Assembly: GCF_013184075.1 (NCBI RefSeq)
Contig: NZ_JABEQQ010000001.1
Span: 849,549-913,548 of the forward strand
DNA: 64,000 bases
From: Lentilactobacillus kribbianus
GTDB lineage: Bacteria > Bacillota > Bacilli > Lactobacillales > Lactobacillaceae
Reading direction: 5' to 3'
The notes below the pieces were generated by a model, which searched no databases, had not been told where the DNA came from, and saw nothing but the letters and a program-made list of their open reading frames with translations. A program made the translations under genes and the position numbers. Below are positions 30,695-39,335 of this stretch, in pieces; within the stretch, counting starts at the first letter, position 1, and each line of letters starts with the position of its first letter.

Positions 30695-31390
30695 TTGATT
30701 AGAGACGAAGCAGATGAGAACCTGCCCCGCATTCATTCGACCAAATTTATGGCGGTGGCATTGATGGCAGTGGGGGGCTTTGTTAACGCCTATACTTTTA
30801 TTCAACGTGGTGGCGTTTTAGCTGCTGGCCAGACCGGAAATATCATTTTCATGAGTGTTAACGTAGTCAATCATGATTTTTTAGGTGTAAAAACTAAGTT
30901 AGCAACGATGTTGGCGTTTGCTTTAGGTTGTTTTATTGAACAAATTTTAAAAGAAACGCATCGTTATCATTACTGGCGTATTTCCGCTTTGCTAGTGGAA
31001 ATGTTGGTCTTTTTCGTAGTGGGTTGGTTGCCTAAATCTACCCCTAATATGATTGTGGGACCAGCACTTGCTTTTGTGATGGCGATGCAAACAACAGCTT
31101 TTAGCGATATTCAAGGTATGGGGTATAACAACGTATTTACCACCGGTAATATTAAAAAATCGATGGTAACTTTAGCCACTTACCTAGTGACCGGTCGACG
31201 GAAACAATTGCGAACTAGCCTAACGTATTTAGAACTAGTATTAGGATTTGCCTTTGGGGCCATGATTTCGGCGTTGTTGCAAAATATTTATGCTGAAGCT
31301 ACGATTTGGTGGGCTAGTGCTTTAGTGGCCTTGATTGCAGTTGGCTATGGTATCGCTATTTATCAGCGTAATAAAAATTATTATCAATAA
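30695..31390 (+). CDS. DUF1275 (YoaK-like) membrane protein
   Basis: A 231-residue integral membrane protein with about six hydrophobic segments. The DUF1275 signature is seen in GGFVNAYTFIQRGGVLAAGQTGNIIFMSV near the N-terminus and TTAFSDIQGMGYNNVFTTGNIKKS in the middle. Function is unknown for the family. Start is TTG 30695, five bases after GGAGAGA; no better ATG exists at the N-terminus. It faces the HAD gene across a shared terminator. Confidence 0.88.
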   Translation: MIRDEADENLPRIHSTKFMAVALMAVGGFVNAYTFIQRGGVLAAGQTGNIIFMSVNVVNHDFLGVKTKLATMLAFALGCFIEQILKETHRYHYWRISALLVEMLVFFVVGWLPKSTPNMIVGPALAFVMAMQTTAFSDIQGMGYNNVFTTGNIKKSMVTLATYLVTGRRKQLRTSLTYLELVLGFAFGAMISALLQNIYAEATIWWASALVALIAVGYGIAIYQRNKNYYQ

Positions 31391-31432
31391 AAAATGATGG
31401 AAAAGTCAGTCGACTTCTTCCATCATTTTTTA
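31388..31432. terminator. Bidirectional terminator
   Basis: AAAAAATGATGGAA/TTCCATCATTTTTT arms. It serves the DUF1275 gene on plus and the HAD gene on minus. Confidence 0.92.
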
Positions 31433-31439
31433 GTATTAA

Positions 31440-32249
31440 TTAAGCTAAAACGTATTTTTGAATCGCATAGGCGACGCCGTCTTCTTTGTTAGTTTTAGTA
31501 ACAAATTGAGCAGCCTTTTTAACATCATCCATGCCGTTACCCATTGCTACGCCAGTACCAGCATATTTAATCATGGTTAAATCATTATTGTTATCGCCGA
31601 TAGCCATGACCTGATCAGCGGTGAGGTGTAATGATTCTGCCAGGCCTTTTAATGCGTTCCCTTTACTAGCGGCCTTATTCATGATTTCAATGAAGTAAGG
31701 TTCACTTTGAACGACGTAGAGGGAATCTTTTAAGGTGGCCGGAATTTGTTCCTTAATTCGTTCAATAACCTCTGGATAGTCAACATACATGGCCTTAGAC
31801 ATTAACATTTGCTCGTTAAATTCTTCCGGGGTTTTATATTCGATTGGTAGTCTCACTAGATAACCTTCAGCTGTGGTATAGGGACTTTGGTCTTTATTAG
31901 TAACGTAAATTTTATCGGTGGTTTCGATTTGGTAGTGAACTTTTAACTTTCTAGATAACATTTCGGTTTGCAAAAAGTCATCAAAGCTCAGGGTATGGTT
32001 TAAAATTACTTTGCCATTTAAGGTTTGAACCATAGCACCATTAAAAGTAATAGCATATTCTTCGTTGCCACTGATATTTAATTGCTTTAAATAGGGACTC
32101 ACACCACTTAAAGGTCGGCCCGTAGTTAAGACGACTTTAACTCCTTTATTTCTGGCAGCAGTAATCGCCTCAATGGTAGCTGGTGCTAGTTGGTGTTTTT
32201 CATTTAATAGGGTGCCGTCAATATCAATAGCGATTAATTTAATAGTCAT
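31440..32249 (-). CDS. Cof-type HAD family phosphatase
   Basis: A 269-residue HAD hydrolase of the Cof/YidA subfamily (type IIB cap). Catalytic motif I is IDIDGTLLN (D9, D11), motif II TTGRP, motif III lysine in AASKGNALKG, motif IV IGDNNNDLTMIKYAGTGVAMGN. Such enzymes dephosphorylate sugar phosphates or flavin mononucleotide precursors; the substrate here is unknown. It is the last gene of a three-gene minus-strand operon with an HD hydrolase and a LipL-type gene. Confidence 0.93.
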   Translation of the reverse strand: MTIKLIAIDIDGTLLNEKHQLAPATIEAITAARNKGVKVVLTTGRPLSGVSPYLKQLNISGNEEYAITFNGAMVQTLNGKVILNHTLSFDDFLQTEMLSRKLKVHYQIETTDKIYVTNKDQSPYTTAEGYLVRLPIEYKTPEEFNEQMLMSKAMYVDYPEVIERIKEQIPATLKDSLYVVQSEPYFIEIMNKAASKGNALKGLAESLHLTADQVMAIGDNNNDLTMIKYAGTGVAMGNGMDDVKKAAQFVTKTNKEDGVAYAIQKYVLA

Positions 32250-32256
32250 AGTTTAG

Positions 32257-33600
32257 TTACTCCTTGGGATGAATTAATTGATTATTTTTAATATAGTGGT
32301 TGAACTCGTCGTACTCTGGTTGAAATAAATCAACGTTAGCAGATGATTGTAAAATTTCACGGGGGAAAAAGAAACGGTTATCACCACTAAATCTATCAGC
32401 AATCGCCCGCACGATCGGACTGACATCGGCTAATCCTTGTAAACTACCATCAGGATTAATAAGTTGAATTTGTTTCTCATTTGGTTTTTCGGCATCGTAA
32501 GGCATGTCAAAACTATTATCAGTGGCGGTATAATAACGCGGATTGAAACCGGATTGTTCAACCAGTCCCCTTAATTTAGGCAATAAGTCCTGGGTGTTGT
32601 CATCAAATTTAACTGATTTCAAGGGTTTACGGTCGATAAATCGGTGAGCTAGGTCACTTAAATCGCTATCACCGTGTTGTTTCCAGTGAATGAAATAAGT
32701 ATTTAAGACCCCATCATCTAATTGTAAGTAATCAGCTAAATTAAATTCATGATTAAGAAATGGTAATAAGAGGTAGGGGGTATCTGGGGTAGTTTCAGTT
32801 TGCTTGGCAAAAATTTCTTGGGCCCGTAATAATAACCGATCCAAAATAACTTCCATAGAACGCGATACAGGATGAAAATAAACTTGTTGATACATTTGAA
32901 ACCGGCTCATCACATAATCTTCTACGGCGTGCATACCGTTCATTTCAAACCCAATACCATCTTCAATAGGGCGCATTACTTCCAAAATACGGTTTAAATC
33001 AAAAGTACCGTATTTGACGCCGGTATAGTATGCATCCCGTAATAAATAATCCATGCGATCAGCATCTAATTGACTAGAAATCATGGCAACAACTTGTTTA
33101 TTGGGATAAGTTTTATTAATTACGCTAGCGACTTTTGCCGGAAAGTCTGGCGCTACTTGAGTTAATACCTGATTCACTTCGGTAGTAGGAGAAGTGATAA
33201 TTTCTTGGGTAATTTGTTCATGATTGGTATGAAAGATATGTTCAAATGTGTGTGAATAAGCACCATGACCCACGTCATGCAGTAATGCTGCCGCTAAAGC
33301 GACTGGTTCTTCAGCGGGATTCCAAAGTCCATCACCCGTTGCCTTGGTAGCATAACTTCTAGTAAAACGTTCACTAATTCGGCGAGCAATTTCGTAAACA
33401 CCTAATGAATGAGAAAAACGAGAATGTTCGGCACCGTGAAAGGTAAATGAAGTCGTTCCTAACTGCTTAATCCGACGTAATCGTTGAAATTCAGTGGTAT
33501 TAATTAAGTCTAAAATAAATTGGTATTTAACGTAGACGTAATTATGAACCGGATCGCGAAAGACTTTTTCTTTATTCAGTGAAACGATATTATTAACCAC
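32257..33600 (-). CDS. HD domain nucleotide phosphohydrolase (YwfO-like)
   Basis: A 447-residue HD-domain hydrolase related to dGTPases. The metal site is in FHGAEHSRFSHSLGVYEIARRI and ALLHDVGHGAYSHTFEHIF, with a third-ligand aspartate in SSQLDADRMDYLLRDAYYTG. B. subtilis YwfO relatives hydrolyse deoxynucleoside triphosphates. Start is GTG 33600 with AAAGGAGGT before it, and this GTG overlaps the stop of the LipL-type gene (TAGTG). Precise substrate is not shown by the sequence. Confidence 0.88.
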   Translation of the reverse strand: MVNNIVSLNKEKVFRDPVHNYVYVKYQFILDLINTTEFQRLRRIKQLGTTSFTFHGAEHSRFSHSLGVYEIARRISERFTRSYATKATGDGLWNPAEEPVALAAALLHDVGHGAYSHTFEHIFHTNHEQITQEIITSPTTEVNQVLTQVAPDFPAKVASVINKTYPNKQVVAMISSQLDADRMDYLLRDAYYTGVKYGTFDLNRILEVMRPIEDGIGFEMNGMHAVEDYVMSRFQMYQQVYFHPVSRSMEVILDRLLLRAQEIFAKQTETTPDTPYLLLPFLNHEFNLADYLQLDDGVLNTYFIHWKQHGDSDLSDLAHRFIDRKPLKSVKFDDNTQDLLPKLRGLVEQSGFNPRYYTATDNSFDMPYDAEKPNEKQIQLINPDGSLQGLADVSPIVRAIADRFSGDNRFFFPREILQSSANVDLFQPEYDEFNHYIKNNQLIHPKE

Positions 33601-34427
33601 TATTTTACCTCCTTTAACGTCGGCAATACTTCGTTACGCCGCTGCATATTTTTTAAAGCTTTTTGCTGGATAGCTTGGTAACTGGCCGTTTTCATGACGG
33701 AATGATCAATGTTAGCAGTGGTTAAATCTAATACGCCTAAAATGCGTTGCTTAATTAAATTAATATCTGCTAATTTGGGATTTAACGCCGCTAAAGTGGT
33801 CATGGAATCGGCATGCACTAGTGGAAAATCATCAACCTGGTAGTCGGCCTTACCATGATCATAAAATTGGCGAATAACTTGCCCCCGATGATTTTGATCG
33901 CCATTAATACTAATATAAATCATTAAAGCAATAGCGTCTTTATGTCGTCTTTGAGCAATTCCGGCGATCTTTTTACCGTTAACACTCAAATCATAACTAC
34001 CAGGACAGTAAGAATGTTTAATTTCATAGTTCTGAATGGCTAATTCTGGTAGTGCACTAGCAATCAATAATTTCATAATTTCATAGGCTTCACTGGTATT
34101 TAATTGTTGTCCTTGACCAGGTAAAAAGTAAGATACATTTAAAATACCTGGGTCGCTAATAACCGCTAATCCACCAGAATTACGAAGAAAATAATGATAA
34201 TCTTGGGCGATTACTGCCTGTAATCCGGCCGTTAAATCTGGTAGTCGTTTATCATTAAGTCCTAAAATGACCGTCGGTTCACTGGTTGTCCAAAATTGTA
34301 GAAAACTTTGCTGATTTTGGTCACTTAATTCTAGTAATGCATTGGTATCAGCAAATGATAATAGTTGCTTGGCCGGTGCATAAGTTGAATCAAGTGGAAT
34401 AACAGTTTCATAATTATTTGTCATCAT
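33600..34427 (-). CDS. LipL/LplA family octanoyl or lipoyl transferase
   Basis: A 275-residue member of the biotin/lipoate A/B protein ligase fold. It has RNSGGLAV (residues 82-89), the conserved LipL-like stretch HSYCPGSYDLSVNGKKIAG with C141 and a lysine at 152/153, and AQRRHKDA. In Firmicutes LipL moves octanoyl groups from GcvH to other E2 proteins; the conserved cysteine favours LipL over LplA. It is the promoter-proximal gene of the minus-strand operon with an HD hydrolase and a HAD phosphatase. Acceptor proteins lie outside the window. Confidence 0.87.
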   Translation of the reverse strand: MMTNNYETVIPLDSTYAPAKQLLSFADTNALLELSDQNQQSFLQFWTTSEPTVILGLNDKRLPDLTAGLQAVIAQDYHYFLRNSGGLAVISDPGILNVSYFLPGQGQQLNTSEAYEIMKLLIASALPELAIQNYEIKHSYCPGSYDLSVNGKKIAGIAQRRHKDAIALMIYISINGDQNHRGQVIRQFYDHGKADYQVDDFPLVHADSMTTLAALNPKLADINLIKQRILGVLDLTTANIDHSVMKTASYQAIQQKALKNMQRRNEVLPTLKEVK

Positions 34428-34574
34428 ATCATTTCCTCTTTAAATTAAAGTCGGAATCATTTTTTATTATACCAGACAACGCTTTGAGGGAAAATTGCTT
34501 GGTTTAGATAGGTGCAACAAACTGCGTTTGGCTTTATAATGTAAAATAATATGTGAAGGAAAAGAGGGGAAATT

Positions 34575-35012
34575 ATGCCAGGATTAACCGATAGTGTGCC
34601 GGTCCAGATTCATTTAACCACCGCCATTGATCAAGAAGATCAACACGACGATTTTGTTTTTGATATTGAAGGACAATTGGTTCAAATGGGGAAGACACTT
34701 TATCTTCGCTACATTGAAGAAACGGTAGAGCAAGGACGAGTACCGGTTACAATTAAAATTATGCCGAACGGGGATGTAAAATTAACTCGTTCTGGTCAGA
34801 ATCGCTTACAATTAAATTTTAGACGTGGTCATCGGTTGTCAGCTCAATACAAGACCCCTTATGGTTTGATGAATATTGATACCGTGACGCCGTTGTTAAA
34901 TGTTAAAATTGCCGAACGCCCCCTTAGAGGCGAACTGAAAATTGACTACTTGTTGTACGGTGGTGATCAGTTACTTGGTAAATATAATATTAGATTGCAA
35001 TTTACAATTTAG
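34575..35012 (+). CDS. DUF1934 (YwiB-like) beta-barrel protein
   Basis: A 145-residue protein of the YwiB/DUF1934 family, lipocalin-like in fold: alternating beta strands such as VQIHLTTAID, KTLYLRYIEE, VKLTRSGQNRLQLNF and GELKIDYLLY. No function is known. It precedes rpoE by 44 bases, its normal place in Firmicutes. Ribosome binding site GAGGGGAA. Confidence 0.88.
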   Translation: MPGLTDSVPVQIHLTTAIDQEDQHDDFVFDIEGQLVQMGKTLYLRYIEETVEQGRVPVTIKIMPNGDVKLTRSGQNRLQLNFRRGHRLSAQYKTPYGLMNIDTVTPLLNVKIAERPLRGELKIDYLLYGGDQLLGKYNIRLQFTI

Positions 35013-35056
35013 ACGAGTATAGTTATCCTTAGACTGTTGAAAGGACGTGTACCAGT

Positions 35057-35680
35057 TTGGAATTAGAAGTCTTTGAAGGCCAAAATAAAAGTGAATTGTC
35101 AATGATTGAAGTGGCACATGCGATTCTCGCAAAACGCGGGGATACTATGCCCTTCGCTGATTTGGCTAATGACGTACAAGAATATTTGGGTGATAGCAAT
35201 AAAGAAATTAGAGAACGTCTTGCCCAATTTTATACTGATTTAAACGTTGATGGCAGTTTCATTTCGCTGGGAGATAATACCTGGGGCTTAAGAACTTGGT
35301 ACCCATACGAATCGATCGATGAAGCCACTGTGCATACAGATGACGAAGAAGACGATCGACCAAAGAAGAAAAAGCGTCGGAAGGTTAATGCCTTCTTGGC
35401 GGATGCTTCTGACGATGATGATGTTATCGATTACGATGATGATGATCCTGAAGATCAAGAAGATGAAGAGTTCGTTGACAACGAAGGGGTTGCTGAAGAC
35501 AATCCTGATGACCTTGGTAAGTATGGCAAGGACATGGAAGATGTTGATACTGATACCGATGATGATGATGATGAAGACGAAATGCCAGATGGTATTGAAG
35601 GTGAATTATCTGAATTAAGTGATGATGATTTAGCTGACGATGATTCTGACGACTTTAACGTCAACGGTAACAACGAATAA
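35057..35680 (+). CDS. rpoE: DNA-directed RNA polymerase delta subunit
   Basis: A 207-residue delta subunit. Residues about 15-90 are the folded HARE-HTH domain ([52 protein letters not shown]). A basic KKKKRRK patch (about residues 107-113) follows, then a disordered tail of almost only D and E to the end. Delta speeds RNA polymerase release and raises sensitivity to the initiating nucleotide. The tail is longer than in B. subtilis (173 residues in total). Start is TTG 35057 with AAGGA 11 bases before, a somewhat wide spacing. It lies just upstream of pyrG. Confidence 0.95.
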   Translation: MELEVFEGQNKSELSMIEVAHAILAKRGDTMPFADLANDVQEYLGDSNKEIRERLAQFYTDLNVDGSFISLGDNTWGLRTWYPYESIDEATVHTDDEEDDRPKKKKRRKVNAFLADASDDDDVIDYDDDDPEDQEDEEFVDNEGVAEDNPDDLGKYGKDMEDVDTDTDDDDDEDEMPDGIEGELSELSDDDLADDDSDDFNVNGNNE

Positions 35681-35692
35681 TAAAACAAATGC

Positions 35693-35790
35693 TTGACGTA
35701 TGGTTAGAAAGTATGTAGTATAGCATTTGGGCTCTTTGAGCGAATTTTTAAAAGTGGTTCCCTATTCGATTTGAATAGGGAGCTTTTTGT
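35693..35790 (+). promoter_or_regulatory. pyrG promoter and CTP-sensing transcription attenuator
   Basis: TTGACG (35693-35698), spacer 17, TAGTAT (35716-35721), then after seven bases GGGCTC (35729-35734), the expected start of the transcript. A terminator follows: TCCCTATTC (35759-35767), GAATAGGGA (35773-35781), then GCTTTTT. This is the arrangement known for B. subtilis pyrG, where low CTP lets polymerase add extra Gs at the GGGCUC start and the poly-G pairs with the C/U-rich 5' arm of the terminator, here GGTTCCCT, so that pyrG is read. Confidence 0.82.
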
Positions 35791-35836
35791 TTTTTTAAGC
35801 GACTACCCCGGAATTTAACAGAGGAGTGGATAAATA

Positions 35837-37444
35837 ATGACCAAATATATTTTTGTTACTGGTGGCGTTGTATCTTCACTAGGTAAAGGAATCGTGGCTG
35901 CATCTTTAGGCCGTTTATTGAAAAATCGGGGGTTAAACGTAACTATTCAAAAATTTGATCCATATATTAACGTGGATCCCGGTACAATGAGTCCTTACCA
36001 ACATGGTGAGGTCTTTGTAACCGATGATGGTACAGAGACTGACTTGGATCTTGGCCATTATGAACGCTTTATTGATAATAATTTGAACCAGTATTCTAAC
36101 GTAACGACTGGCAAAATTTATAATGAAGTCATCACTAAGGAACGCCATGGTGACTACCTTGGTTCTACTGTTCAAGTGATCCCCCACATCACTGGTATGA
36201 TTAAGGAAAAAATTACTCGAGCAGCTAAAACATTAAATGCTGACATCGTTATTACTGAAATTGGTGGAACAGTTGGTGATATTGAATCACTACCATTTCT
36301 TGAAGCAATTCGCCAAATGAAATCTGAATATGGTGATGAGAATACTTTCTATATTCACACTACTTTAATTCCATATTTGCGAGCTGCTGGTGAAATGAAG
36401 ACTAAGCCAACTCAACACAGTGTTAAAGAACTTCGTGGTTTAGGAATTCAACCAAACATGTTGGTAGTCCGTTCTGAACAACCAGTTACTAAAGCCATGA
36501 GAAATAAAATCGCGCTATTTTGTGACGTGGAACCACAAGCAGTTGTGGAATCATTGGATGCACCAACTCTTTACACTATCCCATTGCGTTTACAAGAACA
36601 AGGTATGGACCAACAAGTAGTAGATCACTTTGGTTTGGATGTACCTGCTGCCGATATGAATGAATGGCGTCAATTAGAAGAGCACGTGCAAAATCTTAGC
36701 CATACTACTAAGATTGCTTTGGTTGGTAAATATGTTGCCTTACAAGATGCTTACATTTCGGTTACTGAAGCACTTAAAGCTGCTGGTTATGTAGTCGACT
36801 CTGATATTGATTTGGTAAAAATTGATTCTGAAAAGGTAACTGAAGAAAATGCAGCTGAAATCTTCAAAGACATTGATGGCATCATTGTTCCTGGTGGTTT
36901 TGGTGATCGTGGTATCGAAGGGATGATTCAATCAATTCGTTATGCTCGAGAAAACAACGTACCATTCCTAGGAATTTGTTTAGGAATGCAAATGGCATCA
37001 GTTGAATTTGCTCGTGATGTTTTAGGTTACACAGATGCTAACTCAACTGAAATGAACCCAACTACTGAACACAATATTATTGATCTAATGGCTGATCAAG
37101 AAGACGTTCATGATTTAGGTGGAACTCAACGACTTGGTGCTTATCCTTGTGTCTTGAAGCCAGGTACTAAGGCTGCTGCCGCATATGACAATCAAGTTGA
37201 AATTTCAGAACGTCACCGTCATCGTTACGAATTTAACAATGCTTATCGAGAAGAATTCGAAGCTAATGGTATGACTATTTCAGGAACATCACCTGATAAT
37301 CATTTGGTAGAAATTGTAGAAGTACCAGCTAACGATTTCTTTGTTGCCGCACAATATCATCCTGAATTTATCTCTCGTCCTAACCGACCTGAAGGTTTGT
37401 TTAGAGATTTCGTAGCAGCAGCTGAACAAAAGAGCGAAAAATAG
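35837..37444 (+). CDS. pyrG: CTP synthase
   Basis: A 535-residue enzyme that aminates UTP to CTP. The synthetase domain opens with [27 protein letters not shown] (ATP loop), and the class I glutaminase domain carries the catalytic cysteine in [17 protein letters not shown] and the His-Glu pair in [19 protein letters not shown]. Ribosome binding site GAGGAG. Expression should be controlled by the CTP attenuator upstream. The gene uses strongly preferred codons. Confidence 0.98.
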   Translation: MTKYIFVTGGVVSSLGKGIVAASLGRLLKNRGLNVTIQKFDPYINVDPGTMSPYQHGEVFVTDDGTETDLDLGHYERFIDNNLNQYSNVTTGKIYNEVITKERHGDYLGSTVQVIPHITGMIKEKITRAAKTLNADIVITEIGGTVGDIESLPFLEAIRQMKSEYGDENTFYIHTTLIPYLRAAGEMKTKPTQHSVKELRGLGIQPNMLVVRSEQPVTKAMRNKIALFCDVEPQAVVESLDAPTLYTIPLRLQEQGMDQQVVDHFGLDVPAADMNEWRQLEEHVQNLSHTTKIALVGKYVALQDAYISVTEALKAAGYVVDSDIDLVKIDSEKVTEENAAEIFKDIDGIIVPGGFGDRGIEGMIQSIRYARENNVPFLGICLGMQMASVEFARDVLGYTDANSTEMNPTTEHNIIDLMADQEDVHDLGGTQRLGAYPCVLKPGTKAAAAYDNQVEISERHRHRYEFNNAYREEFEANGMTISGTSPDNHLVEIVEVPANDFFVAAQYHPEFISRPNRPEGLFRDFVAAAEQKSEK

Positions 37445-37588
37445 TTCATTTAATTAAACTTTGAGACAAATGTTACAAATTATAGTGAATTATCAGCAAA
37501 GTGTTGTATTTTGGCCCTATATTCTTTAATATATCTAGTGACACGGTTAATATAGTTAACGAATGTAGTGAAGTGAGGAAAGTTATCG

Positions 37589-38860
37589 ATGAGTAAACTA
37601 ATAGTTAAGGGAGGAAATCGGCTTTCCGGTGAAATTACAATTGGTGGCGCCAAGAATAGTACGGTTGCCCTAATTCCTGCTGCCATTTTGGCAGATACAC
37701 CGGTCCGGTTCGATTCAGTGCCGGATATTTTAGATGTTCATAACTTGATGCTAATTTTAGAATCAATGAACGTCAAATCCGATTTTAATGGCAATGTTTT
37801 AACGATTGATCCTTCAAATATTGTTGAAGGAGCGCTACCAAGTAAAGCAATTAAAAGCTTGCGAGCATCATATTATTTCATGGGTGCCTTGTTAGGTCGT
37901 TTTCATCGAGCCACGGTAACCTTCCCGGGGGGAGACAATATTGGCCCTCGACCAATTGATCAACATATTAAAGCGTTTAGAGCACTAGGGGCAGAAGTTA
38001 CAGAAGAAAATGGGACCGTTAGAATGCGAACATCAGAAAATGGTTTGCATGGAGCTCAAATCTTTTTGGATATGGTTTCGGTGGGAGCTACTATCAACAC
38101 CATTTTGGCTGCGGTAAAAGCACCCGGAACTACTATTATTGGTAACGCCGCTAAGGAACCGGAAATTATTGATATTGCTACCTTCTTAAATAATATGGGT
38201 GGTAATATTCGTGGCGCCGGGACAGATGTGATTCGTATTGAAGGAGTTTCGCGTTTAGAGGCTAAAAATACTCACACTATTATTCCGGATAGAATTGAAG
38301 CCGGCACGTATTTGAGTTTGGCCGCTGCTGCAGGGGACGGTATTCGCATTAATAACATTATTCCAGAACATTTGGAATCATTTACCGCTAAGCTTGAAGA
38401 AATGGGTTGTGACTTGACGATGTATGAAGACAGCGTCTATGTTGGACCATCAAAGATGCTTTCACCGGTAGATATTAAAGTAATGCCATTTCCAGGCTTT
38501 GCGACTGACTTGCAACAACCAATTACGCCGTTACTATTAAAGACGACGGGGCGTAGTACGATTGTTGATACCATTTATCCTCAACGGGTAAAACATATTG
38601 CTGAACTTAATAAAATGGGAGCCAAAGTTAAGTCCGAAGATATTGAAGAGGGCTTGATTGTAGTTGATCCTTCCTCTGATTTGCATGGCGCGGTTGTTGA
38701 TGCCGGTGAAATTAGAGCTGGTGCGTCACTTCTGATCACAGGCTTAATGACGCAAGGTACTACGGAGATTCAAGGTGCCGATAACATTTTACGAGGTTAC
38801 GGTAGTATTATCGATAAATTGCGAGGAATTGGCGCTGATGTCGAATTGATTCAAGACTAA
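37589..38860 (+). CDS. murA: UDP-N-acetylglucosamine 1-carboxyvinyltransferase, Asp-type active site
   Basis: A 423-residue MurA-family enzyme that adds enolpyruvate to UDP-GlcNAc, the first committed step of peptidoglycan. GGAKNSTVALIPAAIL holds the conserved KN pair; IIPDRIEAGTYLSLAAAAGDG and EIRAGASLLITGL are typical. The loop cysteine (C115 in E. coli) is replaced: the sequence reads FPGGDNIGPRPIDQH with D116. Enzymes with Asp here stay active but are not alkylated by fosfomycin. This looks like the MurA2/MurZ-type paralogue of lactobacilli. It follows pyrG by 144 bases and precedes rpmE2. Confidence 0.95.
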   Translation: MSKLIVKGGNRLSGEITIGGAKNSTVALIPAAILADTPVRFDSVPDILDVHNLMLILESMNVKSDFNGNVLTIDPSNIVEGALPSKAIKSLRASYYFMGALLGRFHRATVTFPGGDNIGPRPIDQHIKAFRALGAEVTEENGTVRMRTSENGLHGAQIFLDMVSVGATINTILAAVKAPGTTIIGNAAKEPEIIDIATFLNNMGGNIRGAGTDVIRIEGVSRLEAKNTHTIIPDRIEAGTYLSLAAAAGDGIRINNIIPEHLESFTAKLEEMGCDLTMYEDSVYVGPSKMLSPVDIKVMPFPGFATDLQQPITPLLLKTTGRSTIVDTIYPQRVKHIAELNKMGAKVKSEDIEEGLIVVDPSSDLHGAVVDAGEIRAGASLLITGLMTQGTTEIQGADNILRGYGSIIDKLRGIGADVELIQD

Positions 38861-38969
38861 TCTCAATAATCCAACTTGTCAGCACCAATTTGGTGTGATA
38901 GACTAATAAAGTTGACTAAACGATAATCTCTGGGTCAGCAAATGATTCAGGGCAAAGGAGCGATATATA
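38861..38969 (+). promoter_or_regulatory. Possible structured leader of rpmE2
   Basis: The 109-base gap contains the hairpin CACCAA-T-TTGGTG within GTC...GAC arms (about 38879-38904) and a second region ending AAAGGAG. Ribosomal protein L31 genes of Firmicutes can carry an autoregulatory leader RNA; whether this is one is not proven by the sequence alone. Confidence 0.35.
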
Positions 38970-39215
38970 ATGAAAAAAGGAATTCATCCAGATTACCACG
39001 AAGTTGTATTTCAAGATTCAAGTACTGGTTTCAAGTTTTTAGCTGGTTCAACTAAGAACTCTGACGAAACTACTGAATATGAAGGTAAGACTTACCCATT
39101 GATTCGGGTTGAAATCACATCAGATTCTCACCCATTCTACACTGGTAAGCAAAAGTTCACTCAAGCCGATGGTGCAGTGGACCGTTTCAACAAGAAATAC
39201 GGTTTCAACAAATAA
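38970..39215 (+). CDS. rpmE2: 50S ribosomal protein L31 type B
   Basis: An 81-residue L31 protein of the cysteine-free (zinc-independent, type B) class: [20 protein letters not shown] at the start and [26 protein letters not shown] at the end. No zinc-binding CxxC is present. In many Firmicutes the B form replaces the zinc form under zinc starvation; I see no Zur palindrome in front of this copy, so it may be the main L31. Confidence 0.97.
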   Translation: MKKGIHPDYHEVVFQDSSTGFKFLAGSTKNSDETTEYEGKTYPLIRVEITSDSHPFYTGKQKFTQADGAVDRFNKKYGFNK

Positions 39216-39220
39216 TTTTA

Positions 39221-39259
39221 AAAAAAACGGATCTCATTCAATTGAGGTCCGTTTTTTTG
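39221..39259 (+). terminator. Terminator after rpmE2
   Basis: AAAAAACGGATCTCA/TGAGGTCCGTTTTTT arms (one GU pair), strong T run. Confidence 0.93.
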
Positions 39260-39335
39260 TTGGGTTAAATTTAAAAATGGGTAATAAAAAAGTTTCCATT
39301 CGTTAAACTAGACCGAAAATGGAAACTATAATATA

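Noticed and set aside
35319-35688. Frames overlapping the acidic tail of rpoE (Met/Ile-rich on plus, Ser-rich on minus)
   Set aside because: They are produced by the GAT/GAA repeats of the tail read in other frames.
39109-39306. 65-codon frame over the end of rpmE2
   Set aside because: Overlaps rpmE2 in another frame and crosses the terminator.
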